Shown one piece after another: positions 59,001-64,000 of a DNA stretch of 64,000 bases. The stretch is taken from NCBI GenBank assembly GCA_032622095.1, contig CP136061.1:218394373-218458372 (forward strand), given 5' to 3'. Under the pieces are notes generated by a model. It had not been told where the DNA came from. It was given only the letters and a program-made list of their open reading frames with translations, and made no database searches. The translations under genes and the position numbers were made by a program. The stretch is from Siphonodentalium dalli (Eukaryota; Mollusca; Scaphopoda; Gadilida; Siphonodentaliidae). Numbering within the stretch: position 1 is the first letter of the stretch; each line of letters starts with the position of its first letter.

Positions 59001-60559
59001 ATGTTAGCGATGTTTACATGTATCGGTTAGCAACCACTACCAACTACGAAGGTCTGCGTGTTGAAGTTCAAGCTCTCCCGGCGTCACCATGATGCGACCA
59101 TCATCTCACCGGCTGGGGGTTGTCTGTACAATGTACATGGTGTTCAAATGCCAATTATTCTGTAGATTCGGATAAATACACGTACATTGTAATTCGACTA
59201 TGAACGATCGATAGTAAGGGAATTGTGCTCAAATCGGGTGCTTTTCTCAAATGTTGGATATGCGTTAAACAATTGTCTCTGTAATATTAATTCAGGTTAT
59301 GTTCGACATGAACACGGATTTCTAAACGCGTGTGAACGAATATTCTTTTGTGTATCCGGTTCAATAAAAATAACAAGTATTGGTCCAGAAATCTCATTCC
59401 AAAATGTAAAGTTTGTCAAATAGCCAATGTTATCCATTTGTATCCAGGGTGTGGGGGGGGGGGGGGGGGGGGTCACAAGACACTCGGCATTTGTCACAAT
59501 AAATGTTCATTTAGGTATAAATTCCACACATACATGCCATTTCCATATTGCATCAAGCCGGTATAATTATACTATTGGGTGTTAGTTAGTATATAGACTG
59601 TATGACAAAACAATTTTGCTAATGTGACCATAGTATCCGGAAATATATATATACTGTATCTTTATATAAGGTTTGCGTGAAACACGCCTAGACATATATA
59701 ATTATTTTAATATTTCGTGTCGCTGTCTCGGTTCACACACACCAATACGCAGTCTTATTAAAACCAGACCTAATTTTCATTACTTTCAAATTAGAGTTGA
59801 CTGTAAGGAAACCTTGGTCTAGTAATTAACTAGACTGACCAATACGTAGATGTGTCATACAGCTACGAAGTATATCATATAATAAAAATTATAAATTGGA
59901 GTGACCCGGAGTGAGGACATTGTGTTCAAGCCAACAATCAGCTTCTCCAAAACTAAACATCTTACAATATGATATTGATATAGGCATAAGCCTATACTTT
60001 TCATTTACTTTCCGATAAATCAGAGGAATCAAACAGCTTGAAATGGCAGAGGAACAGTAAATCATGCTGGTCGATTATGTTATCTATGTCGATCTAATTG
60101 GATCGACCGTTGTATGTTAACACTCTGTATAGATTGCGTGATCAAGACCGATACGATTGGATGAAATATCTTGTTTATAGCCGAGCCGCAATTTAAATGC
60201 TCTACGTCTGCGATATTTCTTGTTGATCTTGTAAGAATAACCATTTAACACGTTTGAGTTTGAATGCACCCGAATTTGTTGTTGAAAATTCATTCATTTG
60301 ACATAATGCAGGTCTTAGTATATGCCAAGGTGCAAGACGAACTGTGAGGATGTGCTTCTTATCCATTAAATGCACAATGTCACAGACGTCTTGTACACAT
60401 CGGCCTTTGAACATAAACTCTCATGCAGAATTTTAGTAGCCCGATTTCCGCTTAGTTGGGTTTCAATCGCTTCCTGTGGGACATCGGTTTTAAGTTGTTT
60501 ACATTGTGAAACAAGAAGTACATGGACATTGTATTATTTAGACGGGTCCCCGGGCCCGC
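59001..60559. other. Unassigned; 20-nt poly-G; one - strand frame
   Basis: G run 59453-59472. The - strand frame 60202-60414 (70 codons, MFKGRCVQDVCDIVHLMDKK...) has balanced composition but an upstream in-frame stop and no recognised domain. Confidence 0.3.
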
Positions 60560-60620
60560 GGCCCCAACTGTGGCTCAGTTGGTATCTCTATAGTGCCGTG
60601 TAGGCCGTCATTATTATGTC
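60560..60620 (+). mobile_element. Possible SINE head
   Basis: CCCCAACTGTGGCTCAGTTG with GTATCTC resembles the A-box region of the SINEs at 16583 and 61890; no B-box follows. Confidence 0.3.
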
Positions 60621-61004
60621 GACCAGTCATTGAACAGTGTCTACTGCATGGTGCACAGTACAGGAGTGATTTCGCACTGAAAGTAGATACATACAAGCAA
60701 GTGCATGTGCAGTCTTTCTGTCGACAATCAAACTGACATCGTTATATACGGCATATTGTGGATAAAACGACGACAAACCCACAAAAATACCAAACATTTG
60801 CCCAGGCACAAATGTACAATATTTAACTCTTTTTTATTTTATATCAAATCGACAACAATCAACGGTCTCGTAATTCCAATGACGACGCACAATTGAACCT
60901 AAGTCATTATGAACGACAGGAATCGCCCATATATACATGTACATGGATGTTCATACGGTCAATGCCTTTTGGTAGCTATCAGAATTTGTTGAGATGTTCC
61001 AAAT
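60621..61004. other. No feature seen
   Basis: AT-rich, no supportable ORF. Confidence 0.45.
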
Positions 61005-61110
61005 CACAGGTCCCCAGAACAAAATTTGATCCCACCCAATAGCATTTAATCCTATATAATATGATTGAGTACTATTGGGCGGGGTAAATTTTTTGTTCTG
61101 GGGACCTGTG
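61005..61110. mobile_element. hAT-type hairpin MITE with 8-bp target duplication
   Basis: CACAGGTCCCCAGAACAAAA and its inverse TTTTGTTCTGGGGACCTGTG, with arms continuing to CCCAATAG / CTATTGGG. Flanks TTCCAAAT (60997-61004) and TTCCGAAT (61111-61118) match 7 of 8. TIRs with an AGGTCCCCA core and 8-bp duplications are typical of hAT elements. Confidence 0.75.
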
Positions 61111-61439
61111 TTCCGAATGACATACATTCTATGAATGAGTAGTTTGTACGTGATTCGACAATCTATTCCCAGACGAGACGAAGTGGCCAGCAAGGCAATT
61201 CATAAAATAAGATTGCACATGTGGTATACACTGTACCTTAGATGCCACGCATGCATGACGCGTTAAATATAGCATGACTGAGGGGCTAATTTTACAAGAA
61301 TGGCACCCCCTTGCATGTGATTAGATTGTAACATAAATCTCGAGGCACAACATAATTTTGTTTTTGGGTATAGCAGCAATAAATGCGCGGCCCATGATTT
61401 CAGGCACAAGCTCGTACATAACGTGCCAATACGCATGTA
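61111..61439. other. No feature seen
   Basis: No supportable ORF; the frames reaching into 61440 belong to the palindrome. Confidence 0.45.
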
Positions 61440-61652
61440 CAGTAATGCCCAAAGTAATTGACCACTTAACCACAGCAGAATTATGGGTAGTTTTTCAGGA
61501 TTTAGTCGGAAATATGGCTTGTTGCCATTCATCGGAAAGCTCTCGGCGAGAGCTTTCCGATGAATGGCAACAAGCCATATTTCCGACTAAATCCTGAAAA
61601 ATTACCCATAATTCTGCTGTGGTTAAGTGGTCAATTACTTTGGGCATTACTG
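61440..61652. mobile_element. Palindromic MITE family K, copy 3 (213 bp, almost perfect hairpin)
   Basis: CAGTAATGCCCAAAGTAATT... to ...AATTACTTTGGGCATTACTG, flanked by TA on both sides (61438-61439, 61653-61654). The two arms of about 106 bp differ at one place that I can find (GGGTAGTTTT against GGGTAATTTT), and the centre CTCTCGGCGAGAG leaves almost no loop. Because it is a palindrome, equal-looking frames appear on both strands; none is a gene. Confidence 0.88.
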
Positions 61653-61889
61653 TAGTCATAATCTCGATACCAGGCACAATGTATAACCCTGCATAAACAT
61701 GTGGATGAAGACTGATTGTTGCTCTCGCTTCATTAATATGTATGAAATCATGTTAGCGTCCGGTTAACCGAGTGAGATGCAAATATGGCCAGGCTGTTGC
61801 TGTTTGTTTGTGTTTGATCAATGGGTGGATGTCGTGGGATTTATTACGTATTCGTATTTTATTATCTATCGTGGACTGGCTATATATAT

Positions 61890-62050
61890 GCCCCGGTGGC
61901 TCAGTCGGAAATTTACACAGCGAATTAGACAACTCTTATCCGTCAAGCAATAGCAGAGCTTTATATCTGGTGCTGTGGTTCAAATCCCAATAAGCACGGA
62001 TTTGTGGCCCACAGAAAGATGTTCAAGTGGCGTTCAATCATCCGTTGCAC
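61890..62050 (+). mobile_element. tRNA-derived SINE
   Basis: GCCCCGGTGGCTCAGTCGG holds an A-box (61897-61909) and GGTTCAAATCCC a B-box (61977-61988). The 80-bp spacing and the AAGCACGGATTTGTGGCCC tail shared with 16670-16690 favour SINE over tRNA. Confidence 0.65.
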
Positions 62051-62855
62051 AACAGTAACTGCCAATACTTATAACTACAAGTTAAAGCAAAAACACAGTC
62101 GGATGGACGTTCCGGATATTGCGGTTGGCTTGAAGATCTGATGAAGATCTGATGAAGATCACAATTCGCTGAACATCATGATCTGATATCTACCATAATC
62201 GCACGGTTTCTCGACTATAATCGAAACCCGCGCAACAATGCATGGCGACTCTGGAGGAACTTGTCACATGCAGAGCCCCCCCCCCCCGTATCAGAGTCGA
62301 AGCAGCCTCTGCACGGAGTTTGTTTGCTTATTTCTGTATGTATTATCGTTTCAGTCGGCATTCCGCCGCACGTAGAAACCACCGACTCCTCGTTATAGGC
62401 AACTATATATATATTATAATTTATATATCAATTTAAGGAGAAACATCACTGTTAGCGTCAATTTATCGACCAAAGTCGAGTACATGTAGTATGTTTCTGT
62501 ATACATTGAACTTTATTTAGTTGTTTCGCGACAGTAAATAATGCAGGTGGGATTTGTGTTATAGGACTAAAGCAGGTCTGTTTGAACAAACTTCTCAAAT
62601 CGATGGGAACGCGCCCTGGGTTATTCTCAAGGCGGTTAACAGTTGTGTGCTAAAATGTCTCCAGAGGCAACCATGCGTGCGTTTGTACCTGCTCCGTGCA
62701 AATGTCCAAACGTGTTTACCGAATTGTCCGCAACCAATATAGGTAAACTCTGCTTAAGGCAATACAATCATTTGCAAACAGAGATGTGACGACATGGGTT
62801 TTCAAAAAGTTATATAGTTAAAAGTTGAGGTCGAAATATGCTAGCAGGAACATGT
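62051..62855. other. No gene; C run and AT microsatellite
   Basis: GAAGATCTGAT repeated three times at about 62133-62160, a 12-nt C run (62276-62287) and ATATAT at about 62404-62416. No supportable ORF. Confidence 0.45.
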
Positions 62856-63305
62856 CGACTGGGGGGGGGGGGTGGTGGTGGTGGTATCTCATCCCCAACT
62901 TTGGTCAAAATTTTCAACAGTTGGAAATTTCATACCTAACAATACTTACAATCTTGAAATTATTCTTATAGTTTTATTTTTATTTATTAGTGGCGAATTT
63001 GTTGTTTTTAGACCAACATTTGCATATGTTCCTACTTTTGTTCAAAATGTTACTGAAATTGCCATCAGTTGGAATTTTCCAACATTTGGGGGTGTGAGAT
63101 TTTAAATTCCCAACACTTGGAAAGCTTGTGTCCTGGTCCCTTACCCCGTGGCCAGCCAATAACAGCTAATTAATTTAAGAAAACTATATTTTCCTAATGT
63201 TGGTAAAAATTGTGGACTGAAATGGTCATCAGTTGGAAATTTTCCAAACTTAGTGTGGGATGTCAGGTTGGAAATTTCCAACACTTGGAAAGTTTGAGGC
63301 CACCT
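62856..63305 (+). repeat. Family G array with poly-G/GGT start
   Basis: G run 62861-62872 continues into (GGT)n. Then at least three imperfect units with CAGTTGGAAATTT or CAGTTGGAATTTTCC, and AACACTTGGAAAG. Related fragment at 8617-8753, which also carries a G run on its right. Confidence 0.65.
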
Positions 63306-64000
63306 AGGTGCTACGATTTTGTGATTTTCATGTTCGGAATTCAAATTGTTCTCACACCGGGCCGAACCATGGTCCACCCGGTGTGTCCTCGTCCCTCCCC
63401 AGTGGCCGTGTGAATTTGACTGCAGTTAGACGACCAGAGATTAGTATGGCAGAAACATGGTCGGCCCAGTGGATTATAGGGAGTCTTGATCCATTCAGAA
63501 TATAGGCTACCATCTAAAATCAAAACCCAAGGGTAAACCCAAATGTAAACTCTGGTCTGGTTCAGGAGGGAGGGACCAGTTGGAAATTCAAAAGGGGACA
63601 CCCCCTCCCATCGGAGACACTCTAGCCACGTCCCTGTGCGCAAGACTTAAGTGTCAATAACATGTGTCCATGCATGTGTATTTGGTCCGGCATCATGCAG
63701 TTGGTATGACGTCCTTCCACCAATACAAGCACAGAATCACACGAAAAACCGACATACATATATAGCTAAAGGGGGCTTGACCTTTCAAACTGTAACTAAC
63801 TACAGTTTTTTTACCATTGAGAAAATTACAATCATCAAAACAATATGTAATACCCAACCCCATGCATGAGACGGACATTCGGGTTACAAGTCGAATCTTA
63901 CGGGTGCATGACCCCCACCCCACCCACCCACACAGATTTGACACATGCAGCCCATGCATGTTGTGAAGTACATCGCTATATGCACATCCTCGCGCACATG
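63306..64000. other. No gene; short hairpin
   Basis: CACACCGGGCCGAACCATGG and TCCACCCGGTGTG form a hairpin at about 63352-63384. The open frames on both strands overlap and none is supported. Confidence 0.4.

Noticed and set aside
60202-60414. 70-codon - strand frame that looked exon-like
   Set aside because: Upstream in-frame stop, no convincing acceptor, no recognised family; kept only as a note.
61358-61677. Two similar ORFs on opposite strands
   Set aside because: They are the same peptide read from both arms of the family K palindrome.

Overview
This is eukaryotic, gene-poor, AT-rich animal DNA. The organism is inferred, not proven. The two-exon tail of an RBM28-type nucleolar protein shows a metazoan-like genome with introns. 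The LINE remnants, together with long interspersed repeats that end in CCGTCCGTCCGTC-type steps or contain phrases such as GCCATCTTGGATTTTACTC, look to me like those of bivalve or other molluscan genomes. A lophotrochozoan, most likely a mollusc, is the best guess.

Layout. 1-3.8 kb: the last intron-exon-intron-exon of an RBM28 homologue on the + strand, whose large intron holds a small hAT-type element with a perfect 8-bp target duplication and several old repeats. 4-11 kb: interspersed repeats, one of them split by a 1.2 kb TTAA-flanked (piggyBac-type) element. 11.1-14.4 kb: a nested palindromic region, with ~380-bp inverted arms around an inner element that was itself hit by a foldback-like element whose ends are arrays of a short GTTTCGTACC unit. 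14.6-23.4 kb: many copies of a TTAA-flanked ~475-bp family (family J), other repeats and a tRNA-derived SINE. 24.4 kb: a short ORF with a signal peptide, a TATA-like box and a possible splice donor, a candidate first exon of a secreted peptide gene. 25-32.5 kb: a 459-bp TIR element, a ~2 kb repeat (family L), a minisatellite, hairpins and a LINE 3' end. 34.3-34.9 kb: an intact 198-codon ORF on the - strand, the best stand-alone gene, not recognised. 35-49 kb: LINE end, head-to-tail repeat elements with ~130-bp internal arrays, second and third family L copies, and a 585-bp TTAA-flanked element. 49-53 kb: inverted copies of repeat families C and D. 55-57.6 kb: two different broken LINE 3' halves. 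58-64 kb: diverged duplication, a hAT-type hairpin with target duplication, a nearly perfect 213-bp palindrome, SINE heads and a repeat array.

The few genes show no functional link to each other, and I saw no operon, CRISPR array, rRNA or canonical tRNA. The most striking signals are structural: (i) three copies of a palindromic element (family K) differ from each other at several arm positions, yet in every copy the two arms agree; (ii) at least four unrelated-looking element types carry TTAA at both ends; (iii) the foldback-in-palindrome nest at 12-13.8 kb. Repeat family letters (A, B, C, D, E, F, G, H, J, K, L, M, O, X) are my own labels for sequences that recur in this window.
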